Shown: positions 20,081 to 28,916 of the stretch, piece after piece
Layout: the number at the start of each line of letters is the position of its first letter
Position numbering within the stretch: the stretch's first letter is position 1
Source: Virgibacillus sp. MSJ-26
GTDB lineage: Bacteria; Bacillota; Bacilli; Bacillales; Amphibacillaceae
NCBI RefSeq assembly: GCF_018918075.1
Contig: NZ_JAHLPW010000002.1
Location: 124,001-188,000 of the forward strand
Direction: 5' to 3'
DNA: 64,000 bases
Notes under the pieces: generated by a model
What the model was told of the DNA's origin: nothing
Database searches by the model: none
The model's input: only the letters and a program-made list of their open reading frames with translations
Translations under genes and position numbers: made by a program

Positions 20081-20587
20081 TTGAATCATCATATTAAAAA
20101 GAAACGAAAGACGGAAGGCGATAGATTTTTGGAAAATAAAAAGGAAACATCAAGACAGAGCATTTTAAAAATATTTTCTTTCAAAAAGCGAATTTGGTTC
20201 CAACTTTCTACCCTGGTATATCTCACATTTTTAATTTCAGCACTAATGGTTGCACCAACGACGGCTCACTTCACAAGTTCAGAAACGATTTCGGGAAAAA
20301 TTGAAGTTGCTGATGAATTTGATGACGAAGATCAGGAAGAACAGAATGATGAAGACAAGATGAATGGAGAACATGAAAAAGAAGAAGAAGATTCGGATAA
20401 AAGCGAAAAAGATAAGGCAGAAGAACAACCGGAACAAAATGAACAGGACAATGAAGCTGATGAATCTGAGGCAGTAGAAACAGAGGATAAAGACGAGGAA
20501 GCAGATAAGGCAGATGATGTTGAATCAGATGAAAAAGTGGAAGAAAAAACGGATAACCAAGGAGAAGATACAGATGAAAAGGAATAA
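20081..20587 (+). CDS. tapA: TapA-like amyloid fibre anchoring protein (short form)
   Basis: 168 residues. A basic N-terminus is followed by a long hydrophobic signal segment (about 46-65) and then TTAHFTSSETISGKIEVAD, which resembles the cleavage-site region of SipW substrates (compare AYFSDSETTSNTF in TasA here). The remainder is an extremely acidic low-complexity tail of E, D and K. TapA of B. subtilis is about 250 residues, so the globular middle part seems to be missing. The call rests on gene order (tapA-sipW-tasA) and the signal region. TTG start with AGGGAGGAG 7-8 nt upstream. Another halophile-specific SipW substrate is the alternative. Confidence 0.65.
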   Translation: MNHHIKKKRKTEGDRFLENKKETSRQSILKIFSFKKRIWFQLSTLVYLTFLISALMVAPTTAHFTSSETISGKIEVADEFDDEDQEEQNDEDKMNGEHEKEEEDSDKSEKDKAEEQPEQNEQDNEADESEAVETEDKDEEADKADDVESDEKVEEKTDNQGEDTDEKE

Positions 20588-20626
20588 TATGGCCTTTAAA
20601 CTGAATGAATTGGGTGTGAGAACAAC

Positions 20627-21193
20627 ATGATGGTTAGACGTATTTTAAAAGTAATGAGCTCGTTAGTAACAACAGTTTTGTTCATCGTTCTGCTTTTAAC
20701 CTTGTTTCTAGTTATCTCCACAAAAGCTTCTGGTGGGGAACCAAGCTTATTTGGCTATCAACTCAAAACTGTGTTATCAGGCTCAATGGAACCGGACATT
20801 AAAACGGGCTCAATCGTCGGCATTGAAGAAACTAAAGATCCAACAGCTTATCAGAAAGGCGACGTTATTACGTTCAGGACAGAAGACGACCTTCTCATCA
20901 CACACAGAATTACCGAAGTTAAGCAAGATGGTGAGGTATATACTACAAAAGGTGATGCCAACAGTGCAGCGGATATAGACCCAGTTATGTCAGAGAATAT
21001 CGTGGGTTCCTATACAGGATTTACGATTCCGTATCTAGGTTATGTCCTAAACTTCACTAATACGGCTGAAGGGGCTGCACTGCTTCTTATTGTACCTGGA
21101 GTATTGTTGTTGTTTTATTCAGGATTTATGATTTGGCAAGCTTTCCGCCAACTTGACAAAGAAAAGAAAGCGCTAAAAATCGATGAAAATTAA
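20627..21193 (+). CDS. sipW: Signal peptidase I of the SipW (ER-type) family
   Basis: 188 residues with an N-terminal membrane segment (about 10-32) and a C-terminal one (about 145-170). The catalytic serine is in VLSGSMEPDI and the ER-type histidine in LLITHRITEV; TTKGDANSAAD is the third conserved box. Bacillota SipW processes TasA and TapA before fibre assembly. It follows tapA after 39 nt and its stop lies 19 nt before the tasA start, so the three form one operon. The ribosome site is weak (GGGTGTGAG). Confidence 0.9.
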   Translation: MMVRRILKVMSSLVTTVLFIVLLLTLFLVISTKASGGEPSLFGYQLKTVLSGSMEPDIKTGSIVGIEETKDPTAYQKGDVITFRTEDDLLITHRITEVKQDGEVYTTKGDANSAADIDPVMSENIVGSYTGFTIPYLGYVLNFTNTAEGAALLLIVPGVLLLFYSGFMIWQAFRQLDKEKKALKIDEN

Positions 21194-21212
21194 AAAACAG
21201 GAGGATGTTAAA

Positions 21213-21785
21213 ATGGGAATCAAAAAACAAATTGGTATGGGAATTATGTCAGCAGCACTTGGTCTAACATTAGTCGGTGGAGGAACATTCGCTTATTTTA
21301 GTGATAGTGAGACGACGAGTAATACGTTTGCGGCGGGGACGCTTGATTTATCAGCTAACCCAACGACAATTGTGGATGTCGATGAGTTGACTCCTGGTGA
21401 TTCTGTTACACGCGACTTTGAACTGCAAAACAATGGAACGCTTGATATTGACAAAGTGTTTCTAGAGACAGATTACACAGTTGACGGGGCTGCGAATTTT
21501 GCCAAGCATATTCAAGTAGAGTTTATGTATAATGCTGACAAAGCGGACGAAGTGATTTACGAAACGACACTGTATGAACTTAAAGAAATGAACCCTGAAG
21601 TAGTGGGTGAACACGTGCTGGATCCAGTACTAGGTTCAGGACTTGAAGCTGGTGGGGACGTAGATGACCTGGTTGTAAAGTTCACTTTCGTGGATGATGG
21701 TGAGGATCAGAACAACTTGCAAGGTGCTGAGTTGGAGTTAGAGTGGACGTTTACTGCTGTTCAGGGAGAAGGAGAAGAGAAGTAA
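21213..21785 (+). CDS. tasA: TasA/camelysin (CalY) family matrix protein
   Basis: 190 residues. The signal segment IMSAALGLTLVGGGTFAYF ends with the SipW-type site AYFSDSETTSNTF, followed by AAGTLDLS and DLVVKFTFVDDGEDQN, diagnostic of the TasA/camelysin (M73) family. Its length is closer to CalY (about 197) than to B. subtilis TasA (261). It is secreted, cleaved by SipW and forms extracellular fibres in relatives. An upstream ATG at 21183 exists, but AGGAGG at about 21200 sits 8 nt before the ATG at 21213, which is preferred. Last gene of the matrix operon. A degenerate second copy lies at 6764-7163. Confidence 0.9.
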   Translation: MGIKKQIGMGIMSAALGLTLVGGGTFAYFSDSETTSNTFAAGTLDLSANPTTIVDVDELTPGDSVTRDFELQNNGTLDIDKVFLETDYTVDGAANFAKHIQVEFMYNADKADEVIYETTLYELKEMNPEVVGEHVLDPVLGSGLEAGGDVDDLVVKFTFVDDGEDQNNLQGAELELEWTFTAVQGEGEEK

Positions 21786-21885
21786 GTCTAGCAATAGGCA
21801 GCAAGTCTACTAAAGATTTAACTAATAGTTCAATTGGTAGGAAAATGATCCAAACCAACTATCATGATGTTTCGCAATAAAAGTT

Positions 21886-21929
21886 ACGATCTCGTTCTGC
21901 CGAATCAGGAAAGGACGAGATCGTTTTTT
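21886..21929 (+). terminator. Terminator of the tapA-sipW-tasA operon
   Basis: ACGATCTCGT (21886-21895) and ACGAGATCGT (21915-21924) form a 10-bp stem followed by six T residues, 100 nt after the tasA stop. Confidence 0.85.
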
Positions 21930-22018
21930 GTTAAATAACTTTGCAGGGAATGTGATTTTAACATTATCAACCAGACCTAACATAATAAAAAATATTATTA
22001 AAGTGAGGGTCATTGTAT

Positions 22019-23809
22019 ATGATGAAAAGTAAGCGATTGACATGGTTGATTATGAGTGTGCTTCTACTTTCAATGTTTTCTTTTAATCCCTTTCATGTAA
22101 GCGCATTCAATAGCGAGGACGATTATCCAAAATATGAAATGAGAGCAGCTTGGATATCCACGGTGACTAATATTGATTTGCAGCCGGGTATGGATGAAGT
22201 AGAATATCGGGCGTGGGCTGAGTCCACTATTGAGGAGCTAGAGAGAAAGAACTTCAATGCCGTTATTTTCCAAGTGAAGCCGACGTCAGATGCCTTATAT
22301 CCGTCAGAACTGGCACCGTGGTCAAAGTATATTACAGGCGAAGAGCAGGGAACGGACCCAGGTTATGATCCTCTAGAAATCATGCTTGAAATCACACATG
22401 ATTACGGAATAGAACTTCATGCTTGGATTAATCCATACCGCGTGACAATGGCAAGTGACTCGCTTGACGACTTGCATGAGGATAATATTGCGGTGAAACA
22501 TCCAGAGTGGGTGGTGCATCATGGCAGCCAATATTATCTTGATCCAGGGATTCCCGAAGTACAAGACTATTTAATTGAAACGGTTGAAGAGCTTGTTGAA
22601 ATTTATGATGTTGATGCAGTGCATATGGATGATTACTTTTATCCGGGTGTTGACTTTGATGATGAAGAGACCTATGAAGAATATGGTGAAGAATTTGATG
22701 ATATAGGAGATTGGCGCCGTGATAATGTGAATGAACTTGTGGAAAATATCAATCTATCAATTAAAGAGATGAAGTCATGGGTGCAATTCGGAATTTCTCC
22801 TTCAGGTATTTGGCGCAATGTATCAGAAGACCCAACGGGAAGCGAGACAAATGGACAGGGGCACTATGACGCCCTTTTTGCTGATAGTCGATATTGGATT
22901 CAGGAAGAGCTTATCGACTACATCACCCCACAAATCTATTGGTCTAGAGATCTTGCTATAGCGAGTTATTCTGTTCTTCTTGACTGGTGGAGCAATGAAA
23001 CGAAGGACTATGACGTCAATCTGTACATCGGGATGGCAGATTACAAGGTGAACAATAACTTTGATGAAGCATGGGAAAATCCACGTGAATTGCCTGAGCA
23101 GATTCTTGATAACAGGAGTAACGATGAAGTGAAGGGGCAAATGCATTTCACACTTCGCGATATATTAGCTAACGAGATTGGTTATCAAGATATTATTCAA
23201 GAAGAAATATACAATAAGAAAGCATTAACACCGGAAATTGCGTGGAATGGATCAGCAGCTCCCAAGCAACCAGCTGATGTTGAACTTATCAGAGAGGCTG
23301 GTGGAATGACAATCAATATTAAGCATGGAGATGAGGACGCTAGAAAATTTGCCATCTATCGTTCTGAAGTGGGCGAGACTATTGACTATCATAATCCAGA
23401 TAATGTTGTCGGCATTGCCTATAACGAAGGTGATTCTGTATCATTCTTTGACGAAGAAGTAGATTTCGAACAACTCTATGCTTACGGGGTGACCTCATTG
23501 TCAAAGACGGGTATTGAAAGCATTGATGCGACAGAAGTGAATGAAGGAAACATCAATCAAATGAAAAATCGTGTTGACCTCTTGGTGGATGAGGGAGAAA
23601 TCATAGATACGACGACTGCCCGCATGATTGACATGCATTTGACCGCGATTGATCACTTTGCAGAGACAGGGAAGGAAGACAAAGCGAGCAAGCATATGAC
23701 TAATTTAACACAGATGCTTGGTGTCATGCAGGATCAAGAATTGATTTCCGACAAAGCAAAATCCATTCTTCATCAATATGCTAATTATTTATTAGGTGGT
23801 TGGCAATAG
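22019..23809 (+). CDS. Secreted GHL10 (DUF187/YngK-type) glycosidase with FIMAH-like module
   Basis: About 596 residues. The signal peptide ends near FHVSAFN. The GHL10 domain (about 40-400) begins with MRAAWISTVTNIDLQ and contains FQVKPTSDALYPS, HAWINPYRV, DAVHMDDYFYP and FGISPSGIWRN, the landmarks of the family related to B. subtilis YngK. A fibronectin-like segment follows (about 415-500). The C-terminal module (MIDMHLTAIDHF, SKHMTNLTQML) is the sub-type seen in the subtilase at 16053. Substrate is unknown; cell-wall or matrix polysaccharide is plausible. GTGAGGG at 22003-22009 is too close to the TTG at 22013 and fits the ATG at 22019. Confidence 0.85.
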   Translation: MMKSKRLTWLIMSVLLLSMFSFNPFHVSAFNSEDDYPKYEMRAAWISTVTNIDLQPGMDEVEYRAWAESTIEELERKNFNAVIFQVKPTSDALYPSELAPWSKYITGEEQGTDPGYDPLEIMLEITHDYGIELHAWINPYRVTMASDSLDDLHEDNIAVKHPEWVVHHGSQYYLDPGIPEVQDYLIETVEELVEIYDVDAVHMDDYFYPGVDFDDEETYEEYGEEFDDIGDWRRDNVNELVENINLSIKEMKSWVQFGISPSGIWRNVSEDPTGSETNGQGHYDALFADSRYWIQEELIDYITPQIYWSRDLAIASYSVLLDWWSNETKDYDVNLYIGMADYKVNNNFDEAWENPRELPEQILDNRSNDEVKGQMHFTLRDILANEIGYQDIIQEEIYNKKALTPEIAWNGSAAPKQPADVELIREAGGMTINIKHGDEDARKFAIYRSEVGETIDYHNPDNVVGIAYNEGDSVSFFDEEVDFEQLYAYGVTSLSKTGIESIDATEVNEGNINQMKNRVDLLVDEGEIIDTTTARMIDMHLTAIDHFAETGKEDKASKHMTNLTQMLGVMQDQELISDKAKSILHQYANYLLGGWQ

Positions 23810-23830
23810 TTGATTTTGACAATAACAAAA

Positions 23831-23877
23831 GAGCTACCTCATGAGAATTGTACTAGTTCTCAGAGATAGCTTTTTTG
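23831..23877 (+). terminator. Terminator after the GHL10 gene
   Basis: The imperfect inverted repeat GAGCTACCTCATGAGAA / TTCTCAGAGATAGCT is followed by six T residues, just after the gene. The AT-rich gap 23880-24140 holds no supported gene. Confidence 0.75.
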
Positions 23878-24144
23878 TTTGGTAGCGAGGAGTGTGTAGG
23901 TTGTTAAAAGGCATCCGCACTTTTTTCTTGGAAATAAATATGGGTTACAGCAATCCGATGAGTAAGAGTTAATAGTTGATATAATATTTTGTATATTTAG
24001 ACCTATTGAAATTATTTGAAATTTACCTTACATTAGTAATAACAGTCATAGAAAAACCATAACCTTAATATTACAACCAGATATTTAGCTTAAAGAAATG
24101 AAAAGTAATAAAGGTGATGAGGAGGGATTTATTTACGTAAAATA

Positions 24145-24160
24145 ATGATAGCGTTTACAT
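24145..24160 (+). promoter_or_regulatory. Consensus CcpA cre site
   Basis: ATGATAGCGTTTACAT matches the 16-base cre consensus WTGNNARCGNWWWCAW at every position. It lies 76 nt before the start of the M14 carboxypeptidase and suggests glucose repression of that gene. Confidence 0.7.
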
Positions 24161-24235
24161 TGGTTGTTTAAAAGTTGTTTAAGTAAATGAAATAATGATG
24201 TTATTAAAAATCTTCTACTAATAAAAGGAGTGTAT

Positions 24236-26752
24236 ATGTTGAAAAAACGTTATATCTTTCCCTTTTTTATTGCGTTTATAGCTGCTTTAATTATTTTACC
24301 AGGGGTTAAAACGAGTTATGCGGAAACAACTTATAATCCTGTTCCATATGAAGATATAGGTGAAATACTTGAACAACATGAAAGAGAAAGTGATCGCATT
24401 TCTGTAGAAGTAATTGGGCAATCTGCTCTTGGATTAGACTTATATGCAGTTACTATTTTTGACCCTGAAGATGATGAAGGAATGGAAGAGTCAGAAAATT
24501 TACGTGACTTAATGATTGAAAATCCACAAAAAGCACAGGAATACGTAGATGAGAATCCTGATGTAAAGGTTCCATTTATGATCAATGGGTCAGTTCATGG
24601 TAATGAATATGCGGGTACAGATGCTGTACTAAAGCTTATTGAGCGCTTTGGTTATGAAAATGACGAAATAACGAATGAGATTCTTGATAACAATATATTA
24701 GTTTTCAATGTTGTTGCAAATCCAGACGGACGTGTTTTAGGAACACGACAAAATAGTAATGGGTATGACTTAAACCGTGATTTTGTAACCATTTCACAAT
24801 CGGAAACTGATGCAAACATTGACTTAATTGTTGATTGGTTGCCGATGGTTCATTTGGATTTACACGGTTATGTTATACGATCAAATGAAACCCCTGGGCT
24901 TATAGAGCCAACAACCGCGCCGCATAACCCTAATAATGAACATGATTTATATGTTAAGTGGGCATTAAAACAGGCAGAAGCAATGGAAGAAGAAGTTGTT
25001 GAAAATAGAGATAACTTTGAAGACGAAATGTATAGAAATATGGAAGGTACCCATATACCGTATCGCGATGCTGAAGATGGATGGGATGATTATCCACCAA
25101 TCTTCACACCTGGATACACAATGTATCATGGAGCGTATGTCGCCACATTAGAAACACCAACGAATAGTGTAGACGGTGTTGACTGGCATTACCATACTGT
25201 TATGGGGGCACTTAAGTTTGCTACGGAAAATAAGATTGACATGTTAAGTGATCAAATAGAAGTATTTAGGCGCGGCGTTGACTTTGATCACCCTCAAAAT
25301 GAAGATGATTTCTTTCCAAGGGCATATGTATTGCCTGTTGATGAGGCAGATTCATCTGTAACGATGAAGGCTGTGAATCATTTATTGAAAAGCGGAATTG
25401 AAGTTAAGGAAGCGGAAACTTCATTCACTATTGATGGTGAGCATTACGAAGAGGGAACATATATAGTAAAAATGAACCAAGCAAGAGCAGGATTAGCAAA
25501 CACTTTGTTGTGGGACGGAGAGGATATTACTGATCAAGTAAGTGCTATGTATGATATTTCAGGATGGAGTTTACCTGAATTATGGGGATTTGATGCCATT
25601 GCAACACATTCTTCAGTTGACTTAGATCTTAGTGATGTAGAAAAGGTTGAGTTAGAAAGTGAATTAGACGGGGTTGGTCCATATGAACTTAAAAATAGTT
25701 CAGTAGAATCTATCGCATTAGTGAACGAGTTGATACAGAACAATTATTCAGTTTATAAAGCACATAATGGACATTTTTATATTGAATCTGAAGAAGGATT
25801 AGATGAGATGGTAAGGCAGACACAAGGTCTTTTATTAAAGACTAAATCAATCCCTGAACATTCTACTTTACTGGAAGAAGTCTCAGTTGCCCTTTTAAAG
25901 ACTCAGGGACAACCTGGAGCACTGACAGCGTTGAATCTTCTTGGATTTCAGGTGGATGAAATAGACCCTAAAGAGGTAGAGGATAAAGGATTAAAAGACT
26001 ATGATGTTTTGGTTGTTAATGGCAGTGCTAATTATAAAAGTGATTCATATAAACAGAGAATTGAGACATTTATAGATGATGGTGGAAAATACATTGCGAT
26101 TGGGGCCAATGCATCTGAAGAAGCCACTGAACTAGGCTTAGCTGATTTTACAGTTAATAGTGGAGGACGTAATAGCAATGGTATTGTGAAGATTAATTAC
26201 CGTGATACGTCTTTGACAAAGGGATATGAAGATAATGATTTTGGATTTGTTTATAACCCAACATGGTATACGGATTTAGAAAGTGATAGATTAGTAGCTT
26301 CATATGCTGAGGAGGACTTTTTTCAAGCTGGCTTCTGGAAAAATAGTCAAACAGCAGAGGGACAGCCAGTTATAGCGAAAGGTCATCATCCTGGAGTCAC
26401 ATTTATAGGAATGGAAATAAGCTTTAGAGCACATCCGGAACATTTGTTTAGATTGTTTTCAAATGCCATTTATCCCAGTGATGAAACAAATCTGACAACT
26501 GTATCTGGAATGATAGAACGAGTAAATCGTTATGAAAGTGAAATAGAAAACGATGATGTGAAAAAAGCACTAAAAATACATTTAGAGTCGGTTAATCATT
26601 ATGTGAAAAAGGAAGATGGATCAAAAGTTATTAAACATATGGAAGGTTTTGAGTTATTACTAAATCATTACCAAAATCAGGAGTCGATTTCTGATAAATT
26701 ATACGGCATTTTAAAAATTGACACTCAATCTGTAATTAAAAAGTGGCAGTAA
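24236..26752 (+). CDS. Secreted M14 zinc carboxypeptidase with FIMAH-like module
   Basis: About 838 residues. The signal peptide ends near KTSYAE. The M14 domain (about 35-350) has the zinc pair in NGSVHGNEYAGTDAV (H and E), NPDGR and NSNGYDLNRDF, a third histidine in HLDLHGY and the catalytic glutamate region ATLETPTNS. A later segment (about 560-680) resembles a ThuA or glutamine-amidotransferase-like flavodoxin fold (DYDVLVVNGSANY, DDGGKYIAIGA). The final 80 residues are the shared module (LKIHLESVNHY, KVIKHMEGFELLLNHY). It removes C-terminal residues from peptides outside the cell, complementing the subtilase. GTG at 24230 overlaps AAAAGGAG, so ATG 24236 is preferred. Confidence 0.85.
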   Translation: MLKKRYIFPFFIAFIAALIILPGVKTSYAETTYNPVPYEDIGEILEQHERESDRISVEVIGQSALGLDLYAVTIFDPEDDEGMEESENLRDLMIENPQKAQEYVDENPDVKVPFMINGSVHGNEYAGTDAVLKLIERFGYENDEITNEILDNNILVFNVVANPDGRVLGTRQNSNGYDLNRDFVTISQSETDANIDLIVDWLPMVHLDLHGYVIRSNETPGLIEPTTAPHNPNNEHDLYVKWALKQAEAMEEEVVENRDNFEDEMYRNMEGTHIPYRDAEDGWDDYPPIFTPGYTMYHGAYVATLETPTNSVDGVDWHYHTVMGALKFATENKIDMLSDQIEVFRRGVDFDHPQNEDDFFPRAYVLPVDEADSSVTMKAVNHLLKSGIEVKEAETSFTIDGEHYEEGTYIVKMNQARAGLANTLLWDGEDITDQVSAMYDISGWSLPELWGFDAIATHSSVDLDLSDVEKVELESELDGVGPYELKNSSVESIALVNELIQNNYSVYKAHNGHFYIESEEGLDEMVRQTQGLLLKTKSIPEHSTLLEEVSVALLKTQGQPGALTALNLLGFQVDEIDPKEVEDKGLKDYDVLVVNGSANYKSDSYKQRIETFIDDGGKYIAIGANASEEATELGLADFTVNSGGRNSNGIVKINYRDTSLTKGYEDNDFGFVYNPTWYTDLESDRLVASYAEEDFFQAGFWKNSQTAEGQPVIAKGHHPGVTFIGMEISFRAHPEHLFRLFSNAIYPSDETNLTTVSGMIERVNRYESEIENDDVKKALKIHLESVNHYVKKEDGSKVIKHMEGFELLLNHYQNQESISDKLYGILKIDTQSVIKKWQ

Positions 26753-26762
26753 CTTTTATTTT

Positions 26763-26795
26763 ACCCAGTGGTTGAATAGTCAATCACTGGGTTCT
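26763..26795 (+). terminator. Terminator after the M14 gene
   Basis: ACCCAGTG and CACTGGGT form the base of a hairpin (26763-26792) 11 nt after the stop. The T-rich tail is weak (TTCTCCCTC). Confidence 0.5.
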
Positions 26796-26903
26796 CCCTC
26801 GTATCTCTGGAAAAGAAAATATTTACAGAAGATTAGAACTTATCACATTTAAGTAAAACTATTTTTTAAATTAGTGAATTAAATTCTAAGGAGGTCTTTA
26901 TGG

Positions 26904-28487
26904 ATGGATAATACAATCTGGTCGTTAGTTCCGCCGATACTAGCCATTATTATGGTGCTTGTTACCAGAAGAGTGTTGTTATCTCTTGGTGTTGGCATTA
27001 TTGCTTCAGCTTTTTTTATTGCTAGTTTCAATTTCCCGGAATCATTTTCACTTATATGGGAGTCATTTAGATTAGTCTTTGTGGAAGATAATGCGTTAAA
27101 TACGGGAAATGTGTATATTTTGTTGTTTGTGTTGATGCTCGGTATAATGACGGCTTTTGTTAGTATGATGGGCGGTACAAAAGCTTTTGGTGATTGGATG
27201 ATTAAACGAGTGAGAACGCGTTCAAGTTCGCAAATTATGACGATGTTTTTAGGGATTGTCATTTTTATTGATGATTATTTTAATAGTTTAACCGTAGGCC
27301 CGATCGCTAGGCCGGTGACAGATAAACATCGGGTGTCCCGCGCAAAACTTGCTTATATTGTTGATTCAACAGCCGCTCCGGTTTCGGTTGTTGCTCCCAT
27401 ATCAAGCTGGGGCGCTTATATTATTGGAATCATTGCTTCTATCCTTGTAGCACAAAATGTAACGGAGTATGGGGCATTTGAAGCTTTTATTAAGATGATT
27501 CCGATGAATTTGTATGTATGGGCCGCGTTAGGAGTCGTCCTAGTCATTGCACTCAGACAAGTTGATTTTGGGCCGATGAAGAAACATGAAAATCGTGCAA
27601 TCGAAACTGGGGAAGTGTCCAATCCAGAAAATAAAGAGCAGATAGACATTGAGACGAAACTACCAATGAGCAACGAAAATAAAATAAGTGATTTAATTTT
27701 ACCAATCGGGATTCTATTTATCGCAACATTAGTTATTATATTTATTACTGGCTTTGGGGCAGTTGAGGGCGACAAAACATTAATGAATATATTTGGTGAA
27801 GCGGATGTGAACTTCGCATTATTTTGTGGTGGGATTATTGGGGTGATTACGACATTCTTGTTGTTTTCAAGGCACTTACGTAGTCAACAACTATCTATGA
27901 GAAACTTTAAAACAGGTGTGATTGAAGGAGCTAAATCAATGCTTCCTGCTTTTGCAATATTAATTTTTGCATGGGCAATCACGTTTTTAATTGGTGAGTT
28001 GGGGACAGGAAATTATTTAGCGGGGATTGTTGAATCATCTAATATAAGTTTATCCCTATTGCCAGTAATTGTGTTTATTATGGCAGGTTTTATAGCTTTT
28101 GCAACGGGGACATCTTGGGGATCATTCGCCTTATTATTACCCATTGCCGGGCAAATTGCTGGATCAACAGATATTTCTCTTTTATTACCAGTGCTAGCGG
28201 CGGTGCTAGGAGGCGCAGTCTTTGGTGATCACTGTTCGCCGATATCAGATACTACGATATTATCTGCGACAGGGGCAGGTTCTGAGTTGATGGATCATGT
28301 AACAACCCAGCTACTTTATGCACTTGTTGCGGCATTTATAGCGAGTTTGGGTTATTTAGGATTAGGACTATTTGGAAATATGTGGATAGGCCTTGGTATT
28401 GTTGTTATTAGTTTAGCTGTATTGTTTGCTGTGTTACGGCCGACAGATGATAAGAGCAAAATGGAGGAAGAGCCAATAGCGAAATAG
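26904..28487 (+). CDS. Na+/H+ antiporter, NhaC family
   Basis: 527 residues, about 11-13 membrane segments. Motifs are IDDYFNSLTVGP, DSTAAPVSVVAPISSWGAYI, ATGTSWGSFALLLPIAGQIA and FGDHCSPISDTTILSATGAG, typical of the NhaC-type antiporter family. It exchanges cytoplasmic Na+ for external protons, fitting a halophilic or alkaliphilic life style. AAGGAGG lies at 26888-26894. The nearer ATG at 26900 opens only ATG-GAT-GGA-TAA, so the in-frame ATG at 26904 is the real start and the mini-ORF overlaps it. Some members of this family carry organic substrates instead. Confidence 0.88.
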   Translation: MDNTIWSLVPPILAIIMVLVTRRVLLSLGVGIIASAFFIASFNFPESFSLIWESFRLVFVEDNALNTGNVYILLFVLMLGIMTAFVSMMGGTKAFGDWMIKRVRTRSSSQIMTMFLGIVIFIDDYFNSLTVGPIARPVTDKHRVSRAKLAYIVDSTAAPVSVVAPISSWGAYIIGIIASILVAQNVTEYGAFEAFIKMIPMNLYVWAALGVVLVIALRQVDFGPMKKHENRAIETGEVSNPENKEQIDIETKLPMSNENKISDLILPIGILFIATLVIIFITGFGAVEGDKTLMNIFGEADVNFALFCGGIIGVITTFLLFSRHLRSQQLSMRNFKTGVIEGAKSMLPAFAILIFAWAITFLIGELGTGNYLAGIVESSNISLSLLPVIVFIMAGFIAFATGTSWGSFALLLPIAGQIAGSTDISLLLPVLAAVLGGAVFGDHCSPISDTTILSATGAGSELMDHVTTQLLYALVAAFIASLGYLGLGLFGNMWIGLGIVVISLAVLFAVLRPTDDKSKMEEEPIAK

Positions 28488-28525
28488 CGATGGTGTAGTC
28501 GATAGATGGTTGTTGAAAAAAGGAG

Positions 28526-28566
28526 CTCCCCTTATTAGCTTTGGCTAGAATAAGGGGAGTTTTTTT
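28526..28566 (+). terminator. Terminator after the NhaC-type gene
   Basis: Perfect 11-bp arms CTCCCCTTATT (28526-28536) and AATAAGGGGAG (28549-28559) followed by seven T residues. Confidence 0.92.
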
Positions 28567-28699
28567 AAACCTAGTTGGATTATATGATAAGGTTGAAAAT
28601 GTTGCTCGCTCTGAGGTTTTACCTATTATGGAATTCGGTTTGGAGTGCGGCTTGGTTTGAGTCTTGCATGGGTACCCGGTACTGCAGATCGTCTTTGTG

Positions 28700-28850
28700 G
28701 GATTGTCGCGCGAGTTGGGGCAGATCCCGCTCGAGTTGGAGTGGATCCCGCTCGAGTTGGAGTGGTTTCCGCTCGAGTTGAGGCGGTTTCCGCTCGACCT
28801 AAGACAGATCCCGCGCGACCTGAAGCATTTCTCGCTCGAGAGCTATATTG
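28700..28850. repeat. 21-bp tandem array, CTCGAG family, locus 1
   Basis: About six to seven units of CCGCTCGAG(T/A)TG-N9 in direct tandem with a 21-bp step; the centre alternates between CTCGAG and CTCGAC. It lies between two terminators of convergent genes. The period is a multiple of three, which opens spurious ORFs on the plus strand. Related arrays are at 37826-38153 and 62717-63240. Confidence 0.85.
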
Positions 28851-28898
28851 CCAAATAAAAAAGATCAGCCCCTAGATAGTACACATCTAGGGGCTGAT
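28851..28898 (-). terminator. Terminator of the PIG-L deacetylase gene
   Basis: Perfect 14-bp arms ATCAGCCCCTAGAT (28864-28877) and ATCTAGGGGCTGAT (28885-28898), followed on the minus strand by a run of six T residues. It lies 18 nt after the minus-strand stop. Confidence 0.92.
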
Positions 28899-28916
28899 GC
28901 TGTCATTTTAATAATA

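Noticed and set aside
23899..23973. 24-codon TTG ORF after the GHL10 terminator
   Set aside because: It has a weak GAGGAG but no promoter, terminator or recognisable product.
26900..26911. ATG-GAT-GGA-TAA mini-ORF overlapping the NhaC-type start
   Set aside because: Closer to the ribosome site than the true start, but three codons are too few to call a gene; noted only as a possible translational brake.
28575..28875. Three overlapping small ORFs after the NhaC-type gene
   Set aside because: They fall in the CTCGAG array in all frames, between two terminators, without ribosome sites.
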